Shown: positions 42,861 through 52,163 of the stretch, piece by piece | Position numbering within the stretch: the first letter of the stretch is position 1 | Layout of the letters: the number at the start of each line of letters is the position of its first letter | Program-made: the position numbers and the translations under genes | The notes under the pieces: model-generated | The model's input: only the letters and a program-made list of their open reading frames with translations | What the model was told of the DNA's origin: nothing | Database searches by the model: none | Source of the DNA: Vreelandella alkaliphila | GTDB lineage: Bacteria; Pseudomonadota; Gammaproteobacteria; Pseudomonadales; Halomonadaceae | Length of the DNA stretch: 64,000 nt | Direction: 5' to 3' | Assembly: GCF_016107625.1 (NCBI RefSeq) | Contig: NZ_JABASV010000002.1 | Span: forward strand, 372,001 to 436,000

Positions 42861-44174
42861 TCAGCGAAGGTCCTTGACGCGTCTGGCCTTACCCAGCGAA
42901 CGCATCACGCTCTCTACCTGACACACTTCAACCTGGGTGCTAATGCCAATGTACGTCTTAATGGCATGCTGAAGCTGTTTTGCTGCTTGCTCACAGGCTA
43001 CTGGATCGCGGGCGATGTCATGATGGCTCGCCTCGACCCGCACAAGCACCATATCCATATTGCCTTGGCGGCTGACTTCGATCTCGTAGTGGGGCGAAAG
43101 CGTCGCAATCTTGAGCAGTTGCTCTTCGATCTGAGTGGGGAACACATTCACGCCGCGGATGATCAGCATGTCGTCGCTGCGACCAGTGATTTTGTCGATG
43201 CGGCGCATGGGGCGGGCGGTGCCCGGCAGTAAGCGGGTCAGGTCGCGGGTGCGGTAGCGAATCACCGGCAGGCCTTCTTTGGTTAGGGTGGTGAACACCA
43301 ACTCGCCGTATTCGCCGTCTGGCAGGACGTCACCGCTGATTGGGTCGATGATCTCGGGGTAGAAATGATCTTCCCAGATGGTCGGGCCATCTTTAGTTTC
43401 CAGGCACTCCATGCCCACGCCGGGCCCCATTACTTCAGAGAGGCCGTAAATATCGAGGGCGTCAATGCCCAGGCGCTGCTCTAAGGCCGTGCGCATGCTA
43501 TCGGTCCAGGGTTCGGCACCGAAAATGCCAGTGCGCAGGGGCAGTGTGCGCGGGTCGATCCCTTGTCGCTCCATCTCGTCTGCGATGTTGAGCATATACG
43601 AGGGGGTGACCATGATGATGTCCGGCTGGAAATCACGAATTAACTGAACCTGTTTCTCAGTCTGGCCGCCCGACATGGGGATGACCGCGCAGCCCAGGCG
43701 CTCGGCACCGTAATGCGCGCCCAGTCCGCCGGTGAACAGGCCGTAGCCATACGCCACATGTACTTTGTCGTTGCGGCTGCCGCCAGCGGCACGGATCGAG
43801 CGCGCCACCACATCGGACCACACATCAATGTCCTTCTGGGTGTAGCCCACCACCGTCGGTTGTCCGGTGGTGCCGCTGGAGGCATGGATGCGAACGATCT
43901 CGCTCATCGGGGTGGCCAACATGCCAAATGGGTAGTTGTCGCGCAAATCAGCCTTGGTGGTGAACGGCAGTTTGGCGAGATCTGCCAGCGTCTGAATATC
44001 GCCGGGATGTACCCCAGCCTTGTCAAAAGACTGACGGTAGAACGGCACATTGTCGTAAGCGTGCTTCAGACTCCACTTCAGGCGCTTGACCTGAGTGGCG
44101 CGCAGCTCGTCGACGCTGGCGGTTTCCAAGGGGTCGAGAGTCGCAGTGTCGATACGCGTAGCGGGCTGATTCAT
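42861..44174 (-). CDS. paaK: Phenylacetate-CoA ligase
   Basis: This 437-aa AMP-forming ligase activates phenylacetate to phenylacetyl-CoA. The adenylate motif reads IHASSGTTGQPTVVGYT, and later motifs are YGLSEVMGPGVGMEC and the C-terminal hinge RRIDKITGRSDDMLIIRGVNVFPTQIEEQLL. It is the last gene of the paaFGHIJK run and is followed by a terminator. Confidence 0.96.
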   Translation of the reverse strand: MNQPATRIDTATLDPLETASVDELRATQVKRLKWSLKHAYDNVPFYRQSFDKAGVHPGDIQTLADLAKLPFTTKADLRDNYPFGMLATPMSEIVRIHASSGTTGQPTVVGYTQKDIDVWSDVVARSIRAAGGSRNDKVHVAYGYGLFTGGLGAHYGAERLGCAVIPMSGGQTEKQVQLIRDFQPDIIMVTPSYMLNIADEMERQGIDPRTLPLRTGIFGAEPWTDSMRTALEQRLGIDALDIYGLSEVMGPGVGMECLETKDGPTIWEDHFYPEIIDPISGDVLPDGEYGELVFTTLTKEGLPVIRYRTRDLTRLLPGTARPMRRIDKITGRSDDMLIIRGVNVFPTQIEEQLLKIATLSPHYEIEVSRQGNMDMVLVRVEASHHDIARDPVACEQAAKQLQHAIKTYIGISTQVEVCQVESVMRSLGKARRVKDLR

Positions 44175-44269
44175 CAGGGTCTCCGGTCAAGCAAATTGTT
44201 ATTGGGCTAACGTTTTATGAGTGAGCCATGGTTAGGGTAACGATTTGATTAATGGTTTGAATAATGGGC

Positions 44270-45475
44270 CTATAAGCGCTCGATGATCAGAGCAATGCCC
44301 TGTCCGACACCGATACACATGGTGCATAGTGCAAAGCGTCCTTGCCGACGTTCGAGCTCATGCAGTGCCGTGGTGACCAACCGAGCGCCGCTCATACCCA
44401 GCGGATGTCCGAGTGCAATGGCGCCCCCATTGGGATTAACATGTTCGGCATCATCGCTAAGGCCCAAGTCGCGCATGACTGCCAACGCCTGAGCAGCAAA
44501 GGCTTCATTGAGTTCGATCACGTCCATTTGGTCGAGGGTAAGCCCGGTCTGGGCAAGCACCTTGCGAGTGGCGGGAGAGGGGCCGAACCCCATAATGCGC
44601 GGTTCCACACCAGCGGTGGCCATACCCACCACACGAGCGCGTGGCGTGAGGCTGAAACGTTCAGCCTGCTCGGCAGATGCCAACAGCAGCGCACAGGCGC
44701 CATCGTTAACCCCCGATGCATTACCTGCTGTTACGCTGCCGCCTTCGCGGAAAGGCGTGGGTAGCTTGGCAAGCTGCTCGGCGGTTGTGGTAGCGCGCGG
44801 GTGCTCATCGGTATCCACCACCAGCGGGTCTTGTTTGCGGCGGGGGATTTCGACCGGAACAATCTCTTCGGCCAAGCGGCCAGCCTCGATAGCGGCGGCG
44901 GTACGCTGCTGGCTGCGCAGGGCGAAGGCGTCCTGGTCTTCCCGGGAAATGCCAAATTGTTCAGCCACGTTTTCAGCGGTTTCGGGCATTGAGTCCACGC
45001 CAAACTGAGCTTTCATGGCGCGATTGATAAAGCGCCAGCCGATGGTGGTGTCGAAAATATCGGCTTGGCGTGAGAAGGCTTGTTCGGCCTTGCCCATCAC
45101 GAAGGGTGCCCGGGACATCGACTCCACCCCTCCGGCGATCATCAACCCTGCTTCGCCGGTCTTAATTGTGCGGGCGGCATTGCCTATTGCATCCATACCA
45201 GACCCGCAAAGCCGGTTAATGGTGGTGCCGGGCACCTCGGCCGGCAGCCCGGCCAGCAGCGCGGACATGCGCGCCACGTTACGGTTATCTTCACCCGCCT
45301 GGTTGGCGCAGCCGTAAAAGATATCGTCAATCAGCGACCAATCGACACCTGGGTTGCGTTCCCTCAGGGTGCGCATGGGAATGGCCCCCAGGTCATCGGC
45401 ACGCATACCCGAAAGCGCGCCGCCGTAGCGACCTATTGGGGTGCGAATGGCATCAATAATCAGCGCGTCTTTCAT
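44270..45475 (-). CDS. paaJ: 3-oxoadipyl-CoA / 3-oxo-5,6-dehydrosuberyl-CoA thiolase
   Basis: This 401-aa thiolase cleaves 3-oxo-5,6-dehydrosuberyl-CoA and later 3-oxoadipyl-CoA to acetyl-CoA and succinyl-CoA. The nucleophile is in [14 protein letters not shown] (about Cys90), and the other catalytic motifs are [16 protein letters not shown] and [10 protein letters not shown] near the C-terminus. The sequence would also fit PcaF of the beta-ketoadipate pathway; its place in the paa run decides for PaaJ. It overlaps paaI by 4 bp. Confidence 0.95.
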   Translation of the reverse strand: MKDALIIDAIRTPIGRYGGALSGMRADDLGAIPMRTLRERNPGVDWSLIDDIFYGCANQAGEDNRNVARMSALLAGLPAEVPGTTINRLCGSGMDAIGNAARTIKTGEAGLMIAGGVESMSRAPFVMGKAEQAFSRQADIFDTTIGWRFINRAMKAQFGVDSMPETAENVAEQFGISREDQDAFALRSQQRTAAAIEAGRLAEEIVPVEIPRRKQDPLVVDTDEHPRATTTAEQLAKLPTPFREGGSVTAGNASGVNDGACALLLASAEQAERFSLTPRARVVGMATAGVEPRIMGFGPSPATRKVLAQTGLTLDQMDVIELNEAFAAQALAVMRDLGLSDDAEHVNPNGGAIALGHPLGMSGARLVTTALHELERRQGRFALCTMCIGVGQGIALIIERL

Positions 45476-45954
45476 CGGTTATCTCCAGCAGCAGTATTTT
45501 CTGCGTCAGTGTCTTCCAAGCGGCGTACGCTGCCGCGAATTTTGTAGGAACGCCCGCGGAACAAGGCAACGGTATCGCCGTGCTGATTGCGCAGCGTGAT
45601 GTCATAAATGCCGGTGCGCCCACGGCGGCTGCGCTCTTCGGCGGTGGCGGTCAGTTCGTCACCTAGCTGGCCAGGGCCGAGATAGTCGATGCTGCAGCCT
45701 GAGGCTACCGTGGCCTCATCGTAGCTGTTGCAGGCAAACGCAAAGGCGGAATCGGCCAGGGCAAACAGAAACCCGCCATGGCAGTTGCCGTGACCCTGCA
45801 CCATATCCTGGCGCACGGTCATGGTCAGTTCTGCAAAGCCGGGGGCGACACGGGTAATGCGCATGCCCAACCCTTGGCTGGCATGGTCACGGGCAAACAT
45901 TGCCTCGGCACAGGCTTCCGCCAGTTGCTGTGGGGTCAGTTGGGAATCACTCAT
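45472..45954 (-). CDS. paaI: Hydroxyphenylacetyl-CoA thioesterase PaaI
   Basis: This 160-aa hotdog-fold thioesterase rescues CoA from dead-end ring-CoA products. The family motif [23 protein letters not shown] holds the catalytic Asp near residue 68, followed by [22 protein letters not shown]. Its stop overlaps the paaJ start (ATGA) and its start overlaps the paaH stop by 8 bp, which shows tight coupling. Confidence 0.94.
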   Translation of the reverse strand: MSDSQLTPQQLAEACAEAMFARDHASQGLGMRITRVAPGFAELTMTVRQDMVQGHGNCHGGFLFALADSAFAFACNSYDEATVASGCSIDYLGPGQLGDELTATAEERSRRGRTGIYDITLRNQHGDTVALFRGRSYKIRGSVRRLEDTDAENTAAGDNR

Positions 45955-47482
45955 GAAAGCTTTCCTCGCTCAGGGCGTTGCGACGCAGCAGGAACGAGCT
46001 GCGATAACGCTCTTCGCCGTAACTCTGCTGTAGATGCGTAAGGGTGCGGTGAACGAAGGGCAGACCCAGTGAGTCTGCCCAGGCCAAGGGGCCGCGGGGA
46101 TAGTTGACGCCAGCCTGCATGGCCAGGTCGCCATCCTTGGCACTGCAGACACCCTGAAGTACGGCATCGGCAGCTTCATTGGCGAGCATGGCTACGGTGC
46201 GCAGTACCACCAGTCCCGGGGTGTCGGTTAGCCAGGCCACGTCCATTCCCATGTGCTGGAAGAATGCCGTTGCTAGTTGGCGGGCCTCGGGCGATGCCGT
46301 GTGACTGGCAGCAAGCGCGATGGCGCTAGCGTTGCGGTAGTCCAGGCATAGATCGAACAGTACCAGAGCATCGAGCCCTTCATTGACCGCACGTTCAGCG
46401 GCGCAACGACCGTCGCTGAGGGCCAGTACTAGGTCGCCTAGGTATAGGCGAGGGGAGCCGTCTTGCTGTAGCGATTCACGGTACACCACGTTGAGACCAG
46501 CTTTTTGAGCGCGTTCCAGCAGTGGCGCGAGAGTGCTGTTGGCACCCTGTACGACAAGTGCTGGTAGCTCCGTATTTGCTGGTTCGGCAAAGGTAGGCTG
46601 TGGCTTAGCAGCGCTTTCAGCGTAGTCAAAGAAGCCCTTGCCAGACTTACGTCCCAGGCGCCCGGCTTCCACCAACGCTTGCTGTACTAAGGAGGGCTCG
46701 AAACGGGTATCGCCGTAGTAAGCGTCAAACACCGAGCGGGTCACCGCGTAGTTAACGTCATGACCGATCAGATCCATCAGCTCGAAAGGCCCCATGCGGA
46801 ACCCACCAGCTTGACGCAGCAATGCATCGATAGTGGCGGCATCGCTGGCACCTTCCTGCAGCAGGCGTAGGCCTTCGGCATAAAATGGCCGTGCCACGCG
46901 ATTAACAATGAACCCAGGAGTGGAGCTGGCGTGCACCGCGACCTTGCCCCAGGCAACGGCGGTGTCATAAAGGGTGTCGGCAACCTCGGTGGTGGTGGCT
47001 AGGCCAGACACCACTTCCACCAGTTTCATGATCGGTGCGGGGTTAAAGAAGTGCAGCCCCGCCATGCGCTCAGGACGCTCAAGATTCGCAGCAATAGAAG
47101 TGATCGACAGTGACGAAGTGTTGCTGGCGAGCAAGGTGTCCGGCGAACACAAAGCTTCTAGCTGGGCGAACACCTGACGTTTGATCTCAAGGTTTTCGAC
47201 AATAGCTTCGATAACCAAATGACTGTCGGCCAAGGCATCGATAGCATCGGCAGGCTGTAGGCGAGCAATAATGTTATCCACGTCCCCTTGGATCATCTTA
47301 CCCTTGGCAACACGCTTTTCCAGCTGACGGCGAATGTTATCGATGCCTGCTTTGGCGGCACCCGGCTGGTTGTCGTGCAGAATGACCGAGTGGCCAGCCT
47401 GGGCGGCAACCTGAGCAATACCGGCGCCCATGGCACCTGCGCCAATCACACCAATAACGGCAGACGTGGGAAGGGCTGGCAT
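45947..47482 (-). CDS. paaH: 3-hydroxyadipyl-CoA dehydrogenase
   Basis: This 511-aa NAD-dependent dehydrogenase oxidises 3-hydroxyadipyl-CoA. The Rossmann motif GVIGAGAMGAGIAQVAAQAGH is near the N-terminus. The HAD signature with catalytic His is GLHFFNPAPIMKLVEVVSG, then GFIVNRVARPFYAEGL. A second C-terminal HCDH domain follows, as in PaaH/PaaC-type fusions. The start at 47482 follows GGGAGAG; a longer frame to 47632 overlaps paaG and lacks family character. It begins 2 bp after the paaG stop. Confidence 0.94.
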   Translation of the reverse strand: MPALPTSAVIGVIGAGAMGAGIAQVAAQAGHSVILHDNQPGAAKAGIDNIRRQLEKRVAKGKMIQGDVDNIIARLQPADAIDALADSHLVIEAIVENLEIKRQVFAQLEALCSPDTLLASNTSSLSITSIAANLERPERMAGLHFFNPAPIMKLVEVVSGLATTTEVADTLYDTAVAWGKVAVHASSTPGFIVNRVARPFYAEGLRLLQEGASDAATIDALLRQAGGFRMGPFELMDLIGHDVNYAVTRSVFDAYYGDTRFEPSLVQQALVEAGRLGRKSGKGFFDYAESAAKPQPTFAEPANTELPALVVQGANSTLAPLLERAQKAGLNVVYRESLQQDGSPRLYLGDLVLALSDGRCAAERAVNEGLDALVLFDLCLDYRNASAIALAASHTASPEARQLATAFFQHMGMDVAWLTDTPGLVVLRTVAMLANEAADAVLQGVCSAKDGDLAMQAGVNYPRGPLAWADSLGLPFVHRTLTHLQQSYGEERYRSSFLLRRNALSEESFHE

Positions 47483-47483
47483 A

Positions 47484-48275
47484 TCACTCTCCCTTGAAGG
47501 TGGGGCGACGTTTCTCGATAAAAGCGCTGACGCCTTCGCGGTAATCTTCCGTGCGTCCGGCAAGGCGCTGCAGGTCGCGTTCCAGGTCGAGCTGCTCGTT
47601 GAAACTGTTATCGCTGCTGGCGTGCAGGGCACGTTTGATAAGCGCCAAGCCGCGCGTTGGTTGAGTGGCCAAGTGGCGAGCCATGTTCATGGCTTCTTCC
47701 TGAAGCGCCTCATCATCGACGCAGCGCCAGATCATGCCCCACTGTTCGGCAGTCTCGGCGGGCAGCTTGTCGCCAAGCATGGCTAGACCCTTGGCACGCG
47801 CCATACCCACCAGATTAGGCAGTGTCCAGGTGCCGCCAGAGTCGGGAATTAATCCAATCTTGCAGAAGGCCTGAATGAAGCTTGCCGAACGAGCAGCCAA
47901 TACGATGTCGCAGGCCAGGGCGATGTTGGCACCGGCTCCTGCCGCCACACCATTCACCGCACAAATGGTTGGGAACGGCATGTCTTTAAGAGCGCGCAAC
48001 ATAGGGTTGTAGCGTTTTTCAAGCGACTCGCCGAGGTCGGGGGCTTGTTCGCCGGGCGCAACGCTGCGGTCGGAAAGATCCTGACCAGCGCAGAAGCCGC
48101 GGCCGTTACCGGTCAATAACAAAGCGCGAACGCTTGAGTCCTGGCGCACGGCTTTTAGCGCCTTGCGCATCTCGGCATGCATCTCTGTATTGAAGCTGTT
48201 CAGGCTGTCGGGGCGGTTTAGCGTAATACAGGCAACGCCATCTTCCACGGTGTACAGCAGGGGCGCTTGGCTCAT
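47484..48275 (-). CDS. paaG: 1,2-epoxyphenylacetyl-CoA isomerase
   Basis: This 263-aa crotonase-fold enzyme isomerises the ring epoxide to oxepin-CoA, and also a later double bond. Crotonase signatures are LLTGNGRGFCAGQDLSDRSVAPG and AVNGVAAGAGANIALACDIVLAARSASF with the catalytic Asp in IGLIPDSGGTWTLP. The start at 48275 gives the family N-terminus; a longer frame to 48392 overlaps paaF. It lies 16 bp after paaF. Confidence 0.94.
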   Translation of the reverse strand: MSQAPLLYTVEDGVACITLNRPDSLNSFNTEMHAEMRKALKAVRQDSSVRALLLTGNGRGFCAGQDLSDRSVAPGEQAPDLGESLEKRYNPMLRALKDMPFPTICAVNGVAAGAGANIALACDIVLAARSASFIQAFCKIGLIPDSGGTWTLPNLVGMARAKGLAMLGDKLPAETAEQWGMIWRCVDDEALQEEAMNMARHLATQPTRGLALIKRALHASSDNSFNEQLDLERDLQRLAGRTEDYREGVSAFIEKRRPTFKGE

Positions 48276-48291
48276 GGGTAATATCCTTGTG

Positions 48292-49065
48292 TCAGTGCCC
48301 TTGAAAAGTGGCAGGTCGTTTTTCTTGGAAGGCGCGAATGCCCTCTTCGCGGTCGGCGGTGCCCGCCAATAAGGTGAACGCATGGCGTTCAAAGCGCAGG
48401 CCAGTGGCTAGGTCGGTATCCATCGCCTTGTGTAACGACTCCCTTGCTAAGCGCACGGCCAGCGGTGCCTTGGCGGCAATGCGCGTTGCAATGGCCATGG
48501 CGCGCTCAAGGGTTAATTCGGGCTGGGTAATCTCGCTAATCAGGCCTGCTTCAAGGGCGCGGCGAGCAGAAATTGGCTCGCCAGTTAGCACCATTTGGGT
48601 AGCCAGTGATTTACCCACCGCTCTAAGCAGACGCTGGGTACCACCAGCACCGGGCATGATGCCCAGATTGATTTCAGGCTGGCCGAACAGGGCACTTTCA
48701 CCGGCAATAATGATGTCGGCATGCATTGCTAGCTCACAGCCACCGCCCAAGGCGTAGCCGTTAACGGCAGCAATGATTGGTTTGCGGAAACGCGTAATGG
48801 TGGCCCAGTGGTGCTGGCGAGGATCTTCCAGCATGCCGACTAGGTCACGTTCAGCCATTTCATTAATATCCGCACCGGCGGCGAATGCTTTCGCACTTCC
48901 GGTGATCACCACGGCGCGAACGTTGTCGTCACTATCGGCGCTGTTCAGGGTGTCGGCGAGTTCGCCAAGCAGCTGGGTATTCAGCGCATTCAGTGCTTCA
49001 GGGCGATTCAGCGTGATGCATAAAACGCCTTCCAGGGGCGGAGTTATTTTTAGAGTAGTGGGCAT
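48292..49065 (-). CDS. paaF: 2,3-dehydroadipyl-CoA hydratase
   Basis: This 257-aa enoyl-CoA hydratase adds water to 2,3-dehydroadipyl-CoA. Both catalytic Glu residues can be placed: in IIAAVNGYALGGGCELAMHADII and in FGQPEINLGIMPGAGGTQRL. It is the first gene of the leftward paaFGHIJK run and is divergent from paaN. Confidence 0.94.
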   Translation of the reverse strand: MPTTLKITPPLEGVLCITLNRPEALNALNTQLLGELADTLNSADSDDNVRAVVITGSAKAFAAGADINEMAERDLVGMLEDPRQHHWATITRFRKPIIAAVNGYALGGGCELAMHADIIIAGESALFGQPEINLGIMPGAGGTQRLLRAVGKSLATQMVLTGEPISARRALEAGLISEITQPELTLERAMAIATRIAAKAPLAVRLARESLHKAMDTDLATGLRFERHAFTLLAGTADREEGIRAFQEKRPATFQGH

Positions 49066-49110
49066 TGTTACCTCAGTTCGGCCTGTGGCGCACAGGATGA
49101 ATATCTGCCG

Positions 49111-49138
49111 AGTATAGGTTTATTTTGATACACATCAA
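49111..49138 (-). promoter_or_regulatory. Promoter of paaFGHIJK, twin of the paaA promoter
   Basis: On the minus strand TTGATG, a 16-bp spacer containing TGTATCA, and TATACT match the paaA promoter layout. The GACACAC motif stands at 49158-49164, 19 bp from the -35 element against 11 bp in paaA. The rest of the 368-bp paaF-paaN gap contains TTGTTAACAA at 49194-49203 and no gene. Confidence 0.65.
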
Positions 49139-49433
49139 TATTGTTTGACTGTTTTTAGTGTGTCACTTGTTGGTGTTTTTGATAATTTATGTCTTGTTAA
49201 CAATGACTTGTATGTATTTATAGCGAGTAAGTGATAGTTATTAGACCATGGTATGAAAGGTGGAAAGTTGGCCCGAAAAGTGATCTTTAGCCCGTATATA
49301 TCGAGTTTATTGATCGTGGTGGGCTAATTCTTAAGCAAGCGGTGCCAGGGAAAGCGTTTGATGTTTTGTTACGGGAAAGATAGTCTTTGTTCTTATAACG
49401 TATCAAAAAAATAAGTGAGTGCAGGAGCGCCCC

Positions 49434-51110
49434 ATGACGCAATCAGCGCAGCAGATGTTTGACCTTCACCGTGACATTCTTGACCAGGCTGTCGGCGCCA
49501 TCTCTAGCCGTAATTTTTGGACGCCCTACCCAGAAAGTATGCGCAAATACCCCGAAGATGCCGTTAAAGCGGCACCATCGAGATTTGAGTCACTGCTTAA
49601 TCAACCATTTACGCTGAATAGTGTTGGCAGCACTCACCACGTGGGCGGCGAAGTCTCACCTTATGGTTTTGAACTCGGCATTACTTATAACCAGCCAAGC
49701 CCCGACGAGCTGATAGTGGCCATGCAAGTAGCAATGCGTGACTGGCGAGATGCTGGGGCGCAAGCGCGCGTGGGGGTGTGTTTGGAAGTCCTGTCGCGCC
49801 TTAATGCCATGAGCCCGGAGATCGCCCAGGCGGTGATGCATACTAGTGGTCAGGGGCCGTTGATGGCGTTTCAGGCAGGTGGGCCGCATGCTCAGGATCG
49901 CGGCCTTGAAGCCGTGGCCTATGCTTGGCAAGCGATGGCGCAGATTCCTGCTACCGCACAGTGGGTTAAGCCCCAGGGCAAGCATGATCCCATTGTCATG
50001 GATAAGCGTTTTCACATCGTGCCACGTGGCATCTCGTTGGTGGTGGCCTGCTCTACTTTTCCCACCTGGAATACTTATCCTGGCTTGTTTGCCAGTCTGG
50101 CGACGGGCAACCCCGTCATTCTTAAGCCGCATCCTGGCGCTATTTTGCCTGTGGCGATGACCGCACGGGTTGTTCAACAGGTACTGGAGGAAGCGGGCTT
50201 TGACCCTTGTCTGGTTAGCTTGGTACCCGACACTGTCGATGCGCCGCTGACGAAAACGCTGGCGCTTGACCCTGCGGTAAAGCTGATCGATTTCACTGGC
50301 TCCAATACCTTTGGCGATTGGCTAATAGATAACGCCACTCAGGCTCAGGTGTTTGCTGAGAAAGCCGGTGTCAACACGGTCATTATCGACAGCGTGGATA
50401 ACCTTAAAGCGGTCACGGCGAATCTTGCCTTCTCGCTGAGCCTTTATTCCGGGCAGATGTGCACGACCCCTCAGGCTATTTATGTACCCAAAAACGGTAT
50501 TGAAACAGCGGATGGCCATTTGAGTTTTGACGACGTGGCGGCAGCGCTTGCGAAAGCTGTACAGGCATTTCTGAGTGACAATGACCGCGCCTGCACGGTG
50601 TTAGGTGCCCTGCAGTCAGTAGACACGCAAGCACGGATTGATGCGTGCCGTGGCTTGGGCGAAATAGTCCTGGATAGCGAGTCACGAAAACACGCCCAAT
50701 ACTCTGACGCCCGCATTCACACGCCGCTTATCCTCAAGGTAGATGCAGCACAGAAGGCTACCTATGGTGAGGAACGCTTCGGCCCCATCAGCTTTGTTAT
50801 CGCGACTGAGAACACCGCGCATAGCATTGAACTGGCCCGTGACGTGATCCGGGAAAAGGGCGCGATAACCCTAGGTGGCTATACGACTGATGAGGCAGTG
50901 GCCGAGCAGTTCGAAGAGCTGGCGATGGAAGTGGCGACGCCGCTTTCGTTGAACCTGGATGGGGGGATATTCGTCAACCAGTCGGCTGCTTTCAGTGACT
51001 TTCACGCCACAGGCGGTAATCCGGCAGCTAATGCCTCGCTATGTAATCAAGCCTTTGTTGCCAGTCGCTTTGTGGTGGTGCAAAGCCGTCGCCACGGCCA
51101 ACCGAACTAA
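49434..51110 (+). CDS. paaN: Phenylacetic acid degradation protein PaaN
   Basis: This 558-aa protein belongs to the PaaN branch of the aldehyde dehydrogenase superfamily. The ALDH core shows KLIDFTGSNTFGDWL, and the nucleophile is likely the Cys in YSGQMCTTPQAIY. The start at 49434 is an ATG six bases after AGGAG; an upstream GTG at 49419 is less likely. Its role in phenylacetate catabolism is not settled; it may be a second semialdehyde dehydrogenase beside PaaZ, which here is complete. It is divergent from paaF and followed by paaY after 11 bp. Confidence 0.9.
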   Translation: MTQSAQQMFDLHRDILDQAVGAISSRNFWTPYPESMRKYPEDAVKAAPSRFESLLNQPFTLNSVGSTHHVGGEVSPYGFELGITYNQPSPDELIVAMQVAMRDWRDAGAQARVGVCLEVLSRLNAMSPEIAQAVMHTSGQGPLMAFQAGGPHAQDRGLEAVAYAWQAMAQIPATAQWVKPQGKHDPIVMDKRFHIVPRGISLVVACSTFPTWNTYPGLFASLATGNPVILKPHPGAILPVAMTARVVQQVLEEAGFDPCLVSLVPDTVDAPLTKTLALDPAVKLIDFTGSNTFGDWLIDNATQAQVFAEKAGVNTVIIDSVDNLKAVTANLAFSLSLYSGQMCTTPQAIYVPKNGIETADGHLSFDDVAAALAKAVQAFLSDNDRACTVLGALQSVDTQARIDACRGLGEIVLDSESRKHAQYSDARIHTPLILKVDAAQKATYGEERFGPISFVIATENTAHSIELARDVIREKGAITLGGYTTDEAVAEQFEELAMEVATPLSLNLDGGIFVNQSAAFSDFHATGGNPAANASLCNQAFVASRFVVVQSRRHGQPN

Positions 51111-51121
51111 CGGAGAACGTG

Positions 51122-51721
51122 ATGCCTTACTATCGACTTGAAGGGGTGACGCCAGTGGTGCACCCGACCGCTTATGTCCACCCGACCGCAGTGCTCATCG
51201 GGGATGTGATTGTTGGCCCCAATTGTTACGTTGGCCCCGGCGCGGTGATGCGCGGTGACTTCGGCCGACTGGTGCTGGAAGAGGGTGCGAACCTGCAGGA
51301 TACCTGCGTCATGCACGGCTTTCCGGGCTGTGTCACTAAGGTTGAGAAAGATGGCCATATCGGCCACGGCGCGGTTTTGCATGGCTGCGTGGTTGGGCGT
51401 GATGCCATGGTCGGCATGAACGCTGTAGTGATGGATGGTGCTCACATAGCGGAGCGCTCTATTGTTGCGGCAGCAGCATTCGTCAAGGCAGGCTTCGAGT
51501 GTGAGCCACAGTCGCTGGTGATGGGGGCTCCTGCAAAGGTTAAACGCCCGCTGAGTGATGAGGAGTTTGCTTGGAAGCAGCAGGGTACTCAAGAGTATCA
51601 GCGTTTAGTGACCCGTTGCCGTGACAGCTTGGAACCTTGTGAACCGCTGGCAGAGCTCGATGCTGACCGGCCAACCTTGCTAGCCGGTGATACACAACCT
51701 AAGCAGCAGAGCATAGCGTAG
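51122..51721 (+). CDS. paaY: Phenylacetic acid degradation protein PaaY
   Basis: This 199-aa trimeric left-handed beta-helix protein is related to gamma-carbonic anhydrases. Hexapeptide repeats run through ADVIVGPNCYVGPGAVMRGDFGR-like sequence, and the metal histidines are in MHGFPG and GHIGHGAVLHGC. In other bacteria PaaY acts as a thioesterase that clears inhibitory ring-CoA products. The ATG at 51122 follows GGAG. It lies 11 bp after paaN and is probably cotranscribed. Confidence 0.93.
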   Translation: MPYYRLEGVTPVVHPTAYVHPTAVLIGDVIVGPNCYVGPGAVMRGDFGRLVLEEGANLQDTCVMHGFPGCVTKVEKDGHIGHGAVLHGCVVGRDAMVGMNAVVMDGAHIAERSIVAAAAFVKAGFECEPQSLVMGAPAKVKRPLSDEEFAWKQQGTQEYQRLVTRCRDSLEPCEPLAELDADRPTLLAGDTQPKQQSIA

Positions 51722-51739
51722 CAAGGCGATACTTATAGT

Positions 51740-51774
51740 ATGGCTCGCTACCACCGCGCCCCCTGGCGAGCCAT
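51740..51774. other. Hairpin downstream of paaY
   Basis: ATGGCTCGC and GCGAGCCAT form a perfect 9-bp stem around a 17-nt C-rich loop 19 bp after paaY. No T-run follows. It may end or stabilise the paaNY message. The rest of 51775-51950 is C-rich and holds no gene. Confidence 0.4.
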
Positions 51775-51955
51775 CCCCCACCCAACCACAGGTTGGTAGC
51801 CTCAAGTGGTCTTTGTAGTCGCCCCATCCCCCCCCTTCCTTCCTGAGCGCCAAGTCTCAAACCTGAGTCGACCGAAACTCCAGGTGCCGTCACGGTCAAT
51901 GATGATCAAATTTGAAGAGGCAAAGTGTTTCAAGTCCATACGCAACTGTTGCAAG

Positions 51956-51970
51956 TTGGGGCACCGATTG
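51956..51970 (+). promoter_or_regulatory. Candidate sigma54 promoter before qhpA
   Basis: TGGGGCACCGATTGC keeps the invariant GG and GC at the correct spacing and a perfect TTGC, with a changed CA in the -24 block. It lies 193 bp before qhpA. The right-hand gene cluster has a sigma54 activator and a consensus -24/-12 element, which makes this reading plausible. No clear enhancer repeat was seen upstream of it. Confidence 0.4.
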
Positions 51971-52163
51971 CTGCCGGTTGATTGAAAATCTAAAAAAACT
52001 CAGATAAGTAAATAACTTTAACTACATGAATAAAAAGAAATAGTTGATAGTCGGCGCGGTCAATGCAAGTTGAATGGTACTGGCACACACCTTCTATGTT
52101 CGTCCGCGAAGAGAACCGCAGGTGAACATAACGACAACAATAATGCGTGGAGAACCCTCCGTG

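Noticed and set aside
49194-49203. Palindrome TTGTTAACAA between paaF and paaN considered as operator
   Set aside because: Ten bases of A/T-rich symmetry is common by chance and no second copy precedes paaA.
51826-51842. C-rich run in the paaY-qhpA gap considered as a structured RNA or phase-variable tract
   Set aside because: It lies in no reading frame and pairs with nothing nearby; it may simply be low-complexity sequence.
52079-52093. TGGCAC followed by ACACC and TTCT, resembling a sigma54 promoter
   Set aside because: The -12 block lacks the invariant GC; the element at 51956 keeps both invariant pairs.
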